The notes under the pieces are model-generated. The model saw only the letters and a list, made by a program, of their open reading frames with translations, did not search any database and was not told where the DNA came from. Below, piece after piece: positions 26,946-35,276 of a stretch of 37,084 bases of DNA (within the stretch, counting starts at the first letter, position 1; each line of letters begins with the position of its first letter). The DNA is from Anaerolineae bacterium. Lineage in GTDB: Bacteria > Chloroflexota > Anaerolineae > B4-G1. The translations under genes and the position numbers were made by a program. Location of the stretch: NCBI GenBank assembly GCA_026418995.1, contig JAOAAG010000217.1, positions 1-37,084 of the forward strand, written 5' to 3'.

Positions 26946-28214
26946 ATGGGTGAGATCACTTGCGAAGCATTCGAGCTGGAGCTCCGTGAAGCGCTTGCCC
27001 ACCTGTACGATCCCGACTACCAGCCCTCGGTGACGTTCTGCGAGTTGGTCGGCTGCGATCCTCGGGGTGGAGCCTTTGCCGTTCAGGCTGCGATTCTGCG
27101 TGCGATAGGGGAGCTGGAACCGTCGCCTGGCATCCCGCCCACGGCTGAAACCAGGCGTGTGTTCGAGCTGTTGCACAACCGCTTTGTGTTGAAACTTACC
27201 CAGGAGGAGACGGCCGAGCGGTTGCACGTCAGTCTGAGCAGTGTACAACGCGGACAGCGCGAGGCTATCCATGTTTTAGCCAGGACGATCTGGGAGCGTA
27301 GTCAAGCCCAGCGGCGGGCAGCGAGGGAACGTTTGTATGAGGAACAAGCGTCTGTAGAAGAGGCTCACCGCCCCGATTGGCGTTCGCAGGTCAGAGAGGA
27401 GCTGGCATCGCTGCGCTCTGTTGACCCTAACCGCGTGGCCGATGTGGCAGAGATTCTCCACAGTGTGCTGGAGCTAAAGAACGCCCTGATCACGGACCAT
27501 GGAGTTGATCTGGAAATAGGCTATATCCAACCCAATCTGGTTGCAACGACCCACCCTTCAGCGCTGCGTCAGACGTTGATTGCAGCGCTGGGGCGCCTGG
27601 CACGTCGTGCTGCGCCAGGGAAGATCACTATCTTTGCTAGACTCAGAGAGGGCAATGCTGAGATCACTGTGCGGGGCCCTATCGCCAAAGCGCACCAGGT
27701 GACCGGGGAAGAGCTTACCCGCGAGATTCTGGTGCCCGAGGGGACCACGGTAGAGGCCAGCATAGAGGGTGCGTATGCTTTTCTACGGATCAATGCGCCC
27801 TCGCTGGGGCAGATCACGGTGCTGCTCGTGGATGATAACCCCGACATGCTCCAGTTTTGTCGGCGTTGTACCACAGGAACGAGGTACCACATCATCCATG
27901 CCGCAGGGGGGATGGAGGCGCTGGAGAAAATCAAAGCCGCTCCTCCCGATATCGTCGTCCTCGATGTGATGTTGCCCGATGTGGACGGGTGGAAGTTATT
28001 GATGCAGTTGCATGAGGACCCTACGACCCGGCCCATTCCGGTCATCGTCTGTTCGGTTGTCCGAGAGGAAGAACTGGCCTATGCATTGGGAGCAGCTCTG
28101 TACCTGCCTAAGCCGGTAGAGCCACGGCAGTTCGTGAGTGCTCTGGACCAGGTGCGTCCTCCGGAGCCAGCAGGAGTTCAGAAAGTGCCACCGAACAGCG
28201 CAGTAGCCGGTTGA
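26946..28214 (+). CDS. Regulator with sigma-region-4-like HTH, ATPase-like middle and receiver domain
   Basis: A 422-residue cytoplasmic protein of unusual layout. Residues 84-112 (LTQEETAERLHVSLSSVQRGQREA) form an HTH like sigma-70 region 4. Residues about 195-285 (HPSALRQTLIAALGRLARRAAPGKITIFARL) follow the line of a histidine-kinase ATPase domain, but the N-box Asn and glycine boxes are missing. Residues 290-405 are a good receiver: VDDNPD (D296, D297), phosphoacceptor in IVVLDVMLPD (D340), Thr/Ser position CS (370) and K389 in LPKPVEP. It has a sound promoter but no Shine-Dalgarno. It adjoins the sugar locus and overlaps the hybrid kinase gene by 107 bases tail to tail. It is probably the DNA-binding partner that controls arabinan genes. 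Confidence 0.85.
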   Translation: MGEITCEAFELELREALAHLYDPDYQPSVTFCELVGCDPRGGAFAVQAAILRAIGELEPSPGIPPTAETRRVFELLHNRFVLKLTQEETAERLHVSLSSVQRGQREAIHVLARTIWERSQAQRRAARERLYEEQASVEEAHRPDWRSQVREELASLRSVDPNRVADVAEILHSVLELKNALITDHGVDLEIGYIQPNLVATTHPSALRQTLIAALGRLARRAAPGKITIFARLREGNAEITVRGPIAKAHQVTGEELTREILVPEGTTVEASIEGAYAFLRINAPSLGQITVLLVDDNPDMLQFCRRCTTGTRYHIIHAAGGMEALEKIKAAPPDIVVLDVMLPDVDGWKLLMQLHEDPTTRPIPVIVCSVVREEELAYALGAALYLPKPVEPRQFVSALDQVRPPEPAGVQKVPPNSAVAG

Positions 28215-30345
28215 GCGATAATCCCTCGCCCAGCGCAGCGACCAGCAATGGGCTTTCCGGCGGCTGCTCGATGAGGTCCTGCGCTGAGACCAGGAGGACA
28301 GACATTCCTGCCACTCCCTCCTCGCTGCGCAAGCGTTCCAGAACTTGCCACCCATTCATCTTCGGCATAATGACATCCAGCAGTATGAGATCGGGGGGTG
28401 CATCGCGTATCGCCTCCAACGCCTGTTCGCCATCGGAGGCCGTTGCTACAGAGAGGGTGCTGTCGCAGGCACGCAGCATGCGTGTAAAGAGCCGTAGCGC
28501 GTCCGGATCATCATCTACGACAAGCACCTTTCTGACAGGTTTGCCCAGCTTACGAATCGCTTCTTCGAGCTGAGCTCGCGTGACGGGCTTGGTCAAGTAA
28601 CCTACAGCGCCAGCCTCTATGGCCCGGGCTACTGGCTGTGGCACTGAGTATCCCACGATAGGCGTGTCGGGTACCTGCGCTCGCGCCTCCTCTATACGAG
28701 ACCACAGGGTGTCAGGAGTGGCGGCATTGAGCACAAGTGCATGGGCTGGACACTGACGTAATGCTTCCAGTGCCCTGGATAGATCGTTAGCGGCCACGAA
28801 TTCGACCTGATCGGCGTAACCGAAAAGTTGGGAGTAGACGGCCCCCGTTTCGTCGCACACTACGAGACGGGGTTTGGCCGACCCTTCGGCTACACCAGCC
28901 TGGTCTGTTCGGAAGGCACGCTCGCGCAATATCCAGTCCTCCATAATCTGATGCCCTGGCCGGACAGCATGCCCAACCGGTGGCGAGATTGGCAGCTCAA
29001 AGAGGAAGCTGGAGCCAACACCCAGTGTACTTTTAACCCACATACGGCCGCCGTGGAGTTGGACAAACTGTCTGCTGATGGAAAGCCCCAGTCCGGTTCC
29101 TCCCTTGTCGCGCCAGATATCGCGTGAGCCCTGGCAGAACGGTTCAAAGATCATCTCAAGGTCTTCGGGTGGAATACCCGGTCCGGTGTCGGTCACACAG
29201 ACCACGACGTGCTGCTCATCGTGTTCCACCTGTACAGTGATCCCTCCTTGCATCGTGAACCGGGCGGCATTACTGACCAGGTTCAGGATCACCTGCTGGA
29301 TGCGCGTGGCGTCACAGTAGACCTGGGGCAAACCATCGGGGAGTTCGATCCGCAGAAAGAGCCCCTTTTTCTCCACCAGTGGTCGCACCGCTGTTGCAGC
29401 GTTGTCAATGAGTTGCCGCAAGTCCACTCGCTCTCTGTGGAGCACCAGGCGGCCAGCCTCCATCTGCGTCAGGCTCAACACATCATTGATCATGCCAGCA
29501 AGATGCACACAGTTGCGATAGACCACTTCCAGGTCACTGCGCATCTCCGGTGGTAGGACCACGTCGTACATCTCTGGCGTTTCGACCATCAAGCTCACTA
29601 GCCCGATAATCATGTTCAGAGGAGTACGGAACTCATGGCTGACCTTGGCGACGAACATCGTCTTGGCCTTCTGGGCCTCTTCGGCGATGGTGCGCAACGT
29701 TGCCATCCGCTCGCCGGCCAGGGCCAATTGCCGGTTGGCGTTAGCCAGGTCAACCAGTGCCTGCTCCAACTCAGCCTTGCGGTTCCGTGCTTGCTCCAGA
29801 AGTACTTGCGCACGCTCGAAATACGCCTCAGAGTAGCCGATCGTCTGAGATATCGAGTGATGCATAATATAAAAGATGCCCAGCAAAGTAAAGGTCGCTC
29901 CCAGTGTAACGCTGATCGCTTCCCGCTCAGCGGTGGTTCCAGAGCCGTGCCCCCACACTGATATGAGGAGCAGTAGTGCCGCTTCGCCACAAGCAGTGCC
30001 GACAGCGGCAGCGGGGCCCAGGAGAGTCGCACCAAGTATCACGGGGACGCTCAGCCAGGCCAGTGCGCCTGGCAGATGCAGCCAGTAGTGGGCCGCCAGG
30101 ACAAGACCTACCAGAGCGCTGATGATGAACCAGCGTCCCAGGCGAGTATCCCGCTGGTCGAGTGCCCAGGCGAGTGCTGATAATGCCGCGGTGAGCACTG
30201 CTAACACTTCCATCTTAACCCTGAGCGGTTCCGGTAGCGACTGGCTTAAGACAGCCAGCACCCAGCCTAATGCGATCAGCGCCGCGAACACAACCTTGGA
30301 TGAAATGCGTAGCGTGGGATTGAAGCCCGCCGTAAATTCATTCAT
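28108..30345 (-). CDS. Membrane hybrid histidine kinase with two C-terminal receiver-like domains
   Basis: A 745-residue sensor kinase. It has about six N-terminal membrane helices (16-165) with no large extracytoplasmic domain, a coiled coil (about 172-228), the phosphoacceptor His in KVSHEFRTPLN (H237) and an intact ATPase domain: NLVSNAARFT (N359), DTGPGIPPED and GGTGLGLSIS. Receiver 1 (about 493-600) has Asn540 where the phosphorylated Asp is expected, though K586 is kept. Receiver 2 (about 605-720) keeps DDD (611-613) and D657 but lacks a clear Lys-Pro near its end. The 3' end overlaps the convergent regulator gene. A strong own promoter exists, but the Shine-Dalgarno is poor. The signal is unknown; sugar availability is suggested by context. 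Confidence 0.92.
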   Translation of the reverse strand: MNEFTAGFNPTLRISSKVVFAALIALGWVLAVLSQSLPEPLRVKMEVLAVLTAALSALAWALDQRDTRLGRWFIISALVGLVLAAHYWLHLPGALAWLSVPVILGATLLGPAAAVGTACGEAALLLLISVWGHGSGTTAEREAISVTLGATFTLLGIFYIMHHSISQTIGYSEAYFERAQVLLEQARNRKAELEQALVDLANANRQLALAGERMATLRTIAEEAQKAKTMFVAKVSHEFRTPLNMIIGLVSLMVETPEMYDVVLPPEMRSDLEVVYRNCVHLAGMINDVLSLTQMEAGRLVLHRERVDLRQLIDNAATAVRPLVEKKGLFLRIELPDGLPQVYCDATRIQQVILNLVSNAARFTMQGGITVQVEHDEQHVVVCVTDTGPGIPPEDLEMIFEPFCQGSRDIWRDKGGTGLGLSISRQFVQLHGGRMWVKSTLGVGSSFLFELPISPPVGHAVRPGHQIMEDWILRERAFRTDQAGVAEGSAKPRLVVCDETGAVYSQLFGYADQVEFVAANDLSRALEALRQCPAHALVLNAATPDTLWSRIEEARAQVPDTPIVGYSVPQPVARAIEAGAVGYLTKPVTRAQLEEAIRKLGKPVRKVLVVDDDPDALRLFTRMLRACDSTLSVATASDGEQALEAIRDAPPDLILLDVIMPKMNGWQVLERLRSEEGVAGMSVLLVSAQDLIEQPPESPLLVAALGEGLSLNRLLRCSVALSELLLAPEDAPGPEHSRTAVALPA

Positions 30346-30416
30346 CTTATCTGTCCGTTCACTTTCAAGAGTTCGAGCAGCCTGTTGAGCCCAGTTGCTT
30401 TTGTGATCCGACCGTG

Positions 30417-30445
30417 AGTATAGCCTAACCCATCCTGTCTGTCAA
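30417..30445 (-). promoter_or_regulatory. Promoter of the hybrid histidine kinase gene
   Basis: Minus strand: consensus -35 TTGACA (30440-30445), a 17-base spacer and -10 TATACT (30417-30422). The predicted leader is about 65 bases. Confidence 0.8.
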
Positions 30446-30685
30446 AAGGGATGTCTTCCCCGCTTAAAATGTTGCTGAAAGGGGATCGTTTCTCTCGAGA
30501 AAGTTACCGATGTGATATCCTTCCCTCGCTGCATGCCGCCTCTCTTGCTCGGGTTGAAATATCCTGCACCGTTCTGGTGCCTCCGGGCCTTTGGGCTCTC
30601 GCGGTACAATCTGTCTGGCTGAACGGTTATTTCGGGACAGACTCCGAATAAAATAGCGTCGCCGAGCATTATATTTGCGGAAAAG
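30446..30685. other. Intergenic region ahead of the second exporter operon
   Basis: About 240 bases between the kinase promoter and the tandem permease gene. A small palindrome TTTCTC-TC-GAGAAA lies at about 30490-30503. A TACAAT at 30605-30610 and a TAAAAT at 30649-30654 could be -10 boxes for the exporter operon, but neither has a good -35 box. No gene is seen. Confidence 0.4.
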
Positions 30686-32986
30686 ATGATCGAGATCATA
30701 CGCTACCTGACTCGTCACAAGATACGTACAGCACTCACCATCCTGGCTGTGAGCGTCGGTATCTTCGCCGTCACCACGGTCGGGGGCATCGCTGAGAGGA
30801 TGGAGGCCATCATCGGCGATGCCGAGACCGGGGCCTTAAGCCGCATCTACGTCTGGCCCAAGCAGTTCGACCGGCCGTTGACGGAGAATACCCTGCGTCA
30901 GTTGCGCAAGGTGCAGGGTGTTGCCGGCGTCACAGCTACTATTTCGGATAATCTGGAGAAGCCGGAGGAAGGCCAGGTGCAGATTTATTTCAACCCGGCG
31001 ACGTTCTCCGGCACTTACTCCGATATTCCCGGCCTGGAATACGAGCCGGCCGTGAAGGTGGGACTGTGGGCTGGGCGCATCCCTGCCCCCGGCAGCCGTA
31101 CCGAGACGGTGGTCAGTTGGGATATTGCCCAGGAGTACGGCCTTGAAGTAGGCGACGAGTTCGTGATCCGCGACCGGCCGTTTCGTGTCGTCGGTATTTT
31201 TGAACACGTGGCTTCTGTTGCGCTGCGCACTGCTTATATCTCTTACGAGATGGCAGAGCGTCTGGCCACTCCCAACCCCTTCCTTGGCGTGGGTATGGTA
31301 AGCGTTGTGCCCCTGCCGGGGACAGACCTCGAGGAGCTGGCGGCACGTATCGAGCGCGAAGTGATGGGCGTGGAAGCTCAATCGCCCAAAGAGAGTGTGG
31401 AGCAGGCCCGTCAGCAGGTGTTGATCTTTTCCCTCATCCTCGGCGCCAGCGGTGTTATGGCGCTGCTGATCGGGACGTTCACCATCGTCAACACGATGGT
31501 CGTCACTGTCCACGAGCAGCGGCGGGAAATCGGGCTGAAGAAGGCGTTAGGCGCGGCCGATTCCCATATCCTGGCCGAGGTGGTAACACAGGCGGCTTTC
31601 ATAGGAGGGATAGGGGGACTGGTTGGGGTACTGGCCGGTATCGGCGTGACTTATCTGGCCAACCGCATGCTCTTCGAATACGTGGGGATGAATTTGTTCC
31701 TGGTCACGCCGCGCCTGGCCGTCGGCGCGATTGTCTTCACCGTGTTGATGGGCGTCTGCGCCGGCCTCTATCCAGCCTGGCAGGCTGCGCGGCTGGACCC
31801 GGTGGTGGCATTGCGAGGTGGTGGGGGAGTGGTATATGCCGCTCGTGGCCTGTCACGCTTGATCTACCTGGTGCGCCGCAATGCCCGCTCGATCCTCACC
31901 GTCGGCGGCATCGCTATCGGCATATTCGCTCTGGTGGCCCTGGGCAGCCTGGCCGAGTACATCAACTCTTTTATGGAGTCATTCACCGCAAGCAATCGTG
32001 GCAAAGTGCTCTTACAGCCGGAGGACCGGGACGTCCCCTTTGGACGTTCAACCGTTGGCCTTATCCGCCGCATCCCCGGGGTATACGATGTGGTGCTCAG
32101 CAGTGGGAGTGCCACCATCAAAGAAGAAGAAAGCCGCTTCACCCTCCGATCTGAGTTGTTCTATGGCGTCGAAGGGCCACTGGGCGAGTATGGCTTCGAT
32201 ACGCCGGTGAATGCGAATCTGGCAGAGGGACGCCATCTGCAACCGGGCAGTCTGAACGAAGTAGTTATCGGGGCGGAACTGGCCAGGAAGTATCACTTGA
32301 AGGTGGGCGACATATTCACTATCCGTGACCGCGACTTTACGGTGGTCGGCATCTGGGAGCGCGTACCATATGAGATACTCTCCGGCTTCAACCTGCGCGC
32401 CTATGTCAGCCTGGAGGCGATCGCTGCAGCCCTGAAACAACCTCCTTCCATTGCCTCGATCACTGTGCTGGTGGCACCAGGTTATGATGCGCAGTCCCTA
32501 GCGAGCGCCATTGAGGAGGAGTTCCCTGGTATCCGCACGGAGATCGGCGAGGCGGTGGCTGCCGAGGTGCGTCGTGACTTTGTTATCCTGATCGCCGTGA
32601 TGGTCGGCGTCCTCTCCATCGCCGTCTTTGTCGGCGGCATTTCGGTAGTCAACACGATGGTGATCGCAGTGAGCGAACGCATACGGGAAATCGGCCTGAA
32701 AAAGGCGGTCGGTGCAGCGGATGGTGATATTCTGGCCGAGGTGCTCGCCGATGCCGGAAAGCTGGGTGGAATAGGAGGCATTGTAGGCGTGCTGCTGGCC
32801 TGGCCGCTGGTGCTACTGGTCAACTTCATTACCCTGAGAAGCACAGGCTCCACTATTCTGGAAATGACTCCCCGTCTGGTGGTCGGTTCGGTAATCTTCT
32901 GCACCTTTCTGGGCATGGTCGCTGGGCTGTTGCCGGCATGGCGGGCGGCCCGGCTTGATCCTGTAGAAGCATTAAGGACAGAGTGA
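30686..32986 (+). CDS. Tandem-duplicated MacB/FtsX permease
   Basis: A 766-residue membrane protein made of two consecutive MacB/FtsX permease units of about 380 residues. Each unit has an N-terminal helix (LTRHKIRTALTILAVSVGIFAV; YLVRRNARSILTVGGIAIGIFAL), an extracytoplasmic domain and three C-terminal helices. Each also has the coupling motif (EQRREIGLKKALGAADSHILAEV; ERIREIGLKKAVGAADGDILAEV) and the DPVVALRGG / DPVEALRTE ending. The close likeness of the paired motifs shows internal duplication. Ordinary MacB-type permeases work as homodimers; this one carries both halves in one chain. It is the first gene of the permease-adaptor-ATPase operon. The ribosome binding site is weak (GGAAAAG). 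Confidence 0.92.
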   Translation: MIEIIRYLTRHKIRTALTILAVSVGIFAVTTVGGIAERMEAIIGDAETGALSRIYVWPKQFDRPLTENTLRQLRKVQGVAGVTATISDNLEKPEEGQVQIYFNPATFSGTYSDIPGLEYEPAVKVGLWAGRIPAPGSRTETVVSWDIAQEYGLEVGDEFVIRDRPFRVVGIFEHVASVALRTAYISYEMAERLATPNPFLGVGMVSVVPLPGTDLEELAARIEREVMGVEAQSPKESVEQARQQVLIFSLILGASGVMALLIGTFTIVNTMVVTVHEQRREIGLKKALGAADSHILAEVVTQAAFIGGIGGLVGVLAGIGVTYLANRMLFEYVGMNLFLVTPRLAVGAIVFTVLMGVCAGLYPAWQAARLDPVVALRGGGGVVYAARGLSRLIYLVRRNARSILTVGGIAIGIFALVALGSLAEYINSFMESFTASNRGKVLLQPEDRDVPFGRSTVGLIRRIPGVYDVVLSSGSATIKEEESRFTLRSELFYGVEGPLGEYGFDTPVNANLAEGRHLQPGSLNEVVIGAELARKYHLKVGDIFTIRDRDFTVVGIWERVPYEILSGFNLRAYVSLEAIAAALKQPPSIASITVLVAPGYDAQSLASAIEEEFPGIRTEIGEAVAAEVRRDFVILIAVMVGVLSIAVFVGGISVVNTMVIAVSERIREIGLKKAVGAADGDILAEVLADAGKLGGIGGIVGVLLAWPLVLLVNFITLRSTGSTILEMTPRLVVGSVIFCTFLGMVAGLLPAWRAARLDPVEALRTE

Positions 32987-32997
32987 GGAGGTGGGAG

Positions 32998-34188
32998 TTG
33001 AGGCTCAAAAGATTGGCACTCATCATCGGTGGACTGGTCATCTTGGCGGTGATGCTGTGCGTGGGAGGCAGCCTACTTTCTGGCATCGTAGGTGGTATGA
33101 AAGCAGCGCAGCCTACCCCGACAAGCGTTGCCACGCCCGTAGGAATCGCCGTAAGGGCACGGGGCGAGGTCGTGCCAGCCCGTTGGGCGACCCTCTATTT
33201 CGACGCCAGTGGACCGGTGGCCGAGTGGTTTGTTGAGGAAGGGGAGATGGTGAAAGCTGGCACATTGCTGGGGCGGCTGGAAATACCGGATGCCGACGAC
33301 CTAGAGCGTGCGGTGAAGCAGGAGGAACTGCGCTTGGAGCAGGCCAGGTTGCGTCTGGAGCAGTTGCAGCAACCGGCCAAGGAGGCGGAGCTCCGCCAGG
33401 CCGAACACGAGGTCGAGCGGGCAGCCGCTGCACTGGAGATGGCCCGGCTGAATCTGACAACGGTCCAGAACAGCCCGCTGCTTAACGAGACGCTGGAGGA
33501 TGCCCGCAAAGTGCTGCAGGAAGCCGAGAACAGGTACAGGGACCAGCAGGAAAAGTATCAGCGCGGTGAGACCGATTACTGGTTCGTGGATCAGGCCAAG
33601 CAAAACTATGAGAAGGCCCATAAGGAGTGGCTCCGCATCAAACAGCAGGCCGACTTGCAACTTGGCAACGCGCGCAACGAGGTGGAGCAGGCAGAGCGGG
33701 CATATCAGGAAGCTAAGGATCGCCTGGAGCGGCTCTTAAAAGGCGCCGATCCGTATGAGTTGAAAGCAGCGCAGTTGGAAGTCGAGGCCGCGCAACTGGC
33801 ACTCGAACGGGCCCGGAGCGCACTTGAGGCAGCTAAGCTGCTGGCTCCCTTCGATGGCACCATCGTTACCCTCCACCTGCGAGAGGGCGATTGGGCTAAT
33901 GTGGGCGCTCCGGCCGCTACCATCGCTGACCTCTCCTCCCTGCGCGTCGAGACCACTGACCTGGACGAGTGGGGAGCAGCCCGTATCCGCATTGGAGATG
34001 AGGCAACGATTGTTGTCAACGCCTTCGATGACAAGACACTGACCGGCCGGGTGACGGAGATCGGACTGCGGGGTGAGAAGCTGCCCGCCGGCGATGTGGT
34101 CTACCGGGTGGTGATCGAGCTGGACAAACCGGATCCCCAATTGCGCTGGGGCATGACGGTGCGCGTGTCCATCCCTGTGAAAGAGTAG
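32998..34188 (+). CDS. HlyD/MacA-type adaptor of the second exporter
   Basis: A 396-residue membrane-anchored adaptor. An N-terminal anchor helix (LALIIGGLVILAVMLCVGG) is followed by a first lipoyl half (EEGEMVKAGTLLGRLEIPD), a long Glu/Gln/Ala-rich coiled-coil hairpin (about 100-275), the second half LLAPFDGTIVTLHLREGDWANVG and a beta barrel. I chose the TTG at 32998 because AGGAGG lies six bases upstream. A GTG at 32983 (five codons longer, overlapping the permease stop) is possible but would leave that ribosome binding site inside the gene. It works with the tandem permease before and the ATPase after it. Confidence 0.9.
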   Translation: MRLKRLALIIGGLVILAVMLCVGGSLLSGIVGGMKAAQPTPTSVATPVGIAVRARGEVVPARWATLYFDASGPVAEWFVEEGEMVKAGTLLGRLEIPDADDLERAVKQEELRLEQARLRLEQLQQPAKEAELRQAEHEVERAAAALEMARLNLTTVQNSPLLNETLEDARKVLQEAENRYRDQQEKYQRGETDYWFVDQAKQNYEKAHKEWLRIKQQADLQLGNARNEVEQAERAYQEAKDRLERLLKGADPYELKAAQLEVEAAQLALERARSALEAAKLLAPFDGTIVTLHLREGDWANVGAPAATIADLSSLRVETTDLDEWGAARIRIGDEATIVVNAFDDKTLTGRVTEIGLRGEKLPAGDVVYRVVIELDKPDPQLRWGMTVRVSIPVKE

Positions 34189-34202
34189 CGGAGGCAGGTG
34201 GC

Positions 34203-34928
34203 ATGCCTATCGTCGAAGCAAGAGGGCTGGTAAAGATTTACCCGATGGGTAAAACAGAAGTACATGCCTTACGGGGATTGGACCTGACCGTCGAGGCCGG
34301 GGAGTTCATCTCCATCATGGGGCCCTCCGGCAGTGGGAAATCCACGCTGCTGAACCTTATCGGTTGCCTGGACACTCCCACAGAGGGGAGTGTGGTGCTG
34401 GACGGAGTGGAGGTCACACGTCTCTCGCGCTCACGCCTGCCAGCTATCCGCCGCGAGAAGGTCGGCTTTGTGTTTCAACAGTTCAACTTGCTGCACCATC
34501 TCACAGCGCTGGAGAACGTGATGTTGCCGCTGCGTTACAGTGACGTGGGCTGGCGGGAGGCCCGGAAGCGGGCGGAGGCATTGCTCCAGCGTGTTGGCCT
34601 GGGTGACCGTCTGCACCATCGGCCACTTGAGCTGTCCGGTGGCGAGCAGCAGCGAGTAGCGATCGCGCGTGCTCTGGTCAACCGCCCAGCTATCGTCCTG
34701 GCCGATGAGCCTACCGGTAACCTTGACACTGTCGCAGGTAGTGATATTATTGCCCTGTTGCGCACTCTGAACCAGGAGGGTCAGACTTTCATTATTGTTA
34801 CCCATGATCCCTCCGTAGCGGCCCGGACCGACCGCACGGTGTACCTGCGGGATGGGCAGGTGGTGAGGGAAGAGCGGCGGCAGGTCACCGCTGTGAACGG
34901 GGTGGCAGGGGAGCGGCCTGTCCTGTAG
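34203..34928 (+). CDS. ABC transporter ATP-binding protein, LolD/MacB type (second exporter)
   Basis: A 241-residue ATPase closely similar in layout to the one at 1235. Walker A is GPSGSGKST (40-48), the Q-loop [10 protein letters not shown], the signature LSGGEQQR (144-151), Walker B/D-loop [10 protein letters not shown] (166-175) and the switch His in VTHDPS (H201). It ends with a 20-residue basic/hydrophilic tail. It follows the adaptor by 14 bases with a GGAGGCAGGTGG ribosome binding site. Gene order here is permease-adaptor-ATPase, unlike the adaptor-ATPase-permease order of the first system. Confidence 0.95.
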   Translation: MPIVEARGLVKIYPMGKTEVHALRGLDLTVEAGEFISIMGPSGSGKSTLLNLIGCLDTPTEGSVVLDGVEVTRLSRSRLPAIRREKVGFVFQQFNLLHHLTALENVMLPLRYSDVGWREARKRAEALLQRVGLGDRLHHRPLELSGGEQQRVAIARALVNRPAIVLADEPTGNLDTVAGSDIIALLRTLNQEGQTFIIVTHDPSVAARTDRTVYLRDGQVVREERRQVTAVNGVAGERPVL

Positions 34929-35276
34929 AGGGGCGTTGTCTGACGGCACGCGCGTGCTACACATGACGCGCTACCTGTACAAGCGACTGTTTAGGTTCGG
35001 TCATCTGGTTGAGGTCTTATCTACCCGCAGTGCTGGGGAAGGACATCTGCGTCGCCTGATAAGCCAATTCCGGGAAGTGCAGCCGACTGGCCGCGCCACG
35101 CCAGGAGTGACCTGGCGCAGGCCGCCGGTTGATGGGGTGTGGTACACCCAGTTGTGCTTCCATGCGCAACAGTGGGATGAGCACTCACGCCGGTAGATGC
35201 AGAATCCAGGCGTGAGGCAAGACAGCCTGTCCCCAAATACATCCTGTATTTTGCATCTTTGATTCTGGAGGTAAAC
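34929..35276. other. Intergenic region with structured leader
   Basis: About 350 bases between the ATPase and the AIM24-family gene. The 3' third holds several inverted repeats, described separately. The 5' two thirds contain a short open frame (ATG at 34963 to 35196, 77 codons) without a ribosome binding site or known relatives; I do not call it a gene. Confidence 0.4.
35196..35257 (+). promoter_or_regulatory. Candidate structured leader of the AIM24-family gene
   Basis: Arms GATGCAGAATCCAGG (35196-35210) and CCTGTATTTTGCATC (35243-35257) pair over 15 positions with one wobble and one mismatch, and the second is followed by TTT. Competing local stems are AAATACA-TCC-TGTATTT (35235-35251) and CTCACGCC/GGCGTGAG (35184-35191 with 35209-35216). 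A GACAG-C-CTGTC palindrome sits at 35221-35231. The structures end 10 bases before the GGAGGT of the gene, so alternative folds could control translation or termination. Confidence 0.45.

Noticed and set aside
34963-35196. Possible 77-codon gene after the second ATPase
   Set aside because: No ribosome binding site, no known motif, and it runs into the structured leader of the next gene; real existence cannot be supported.
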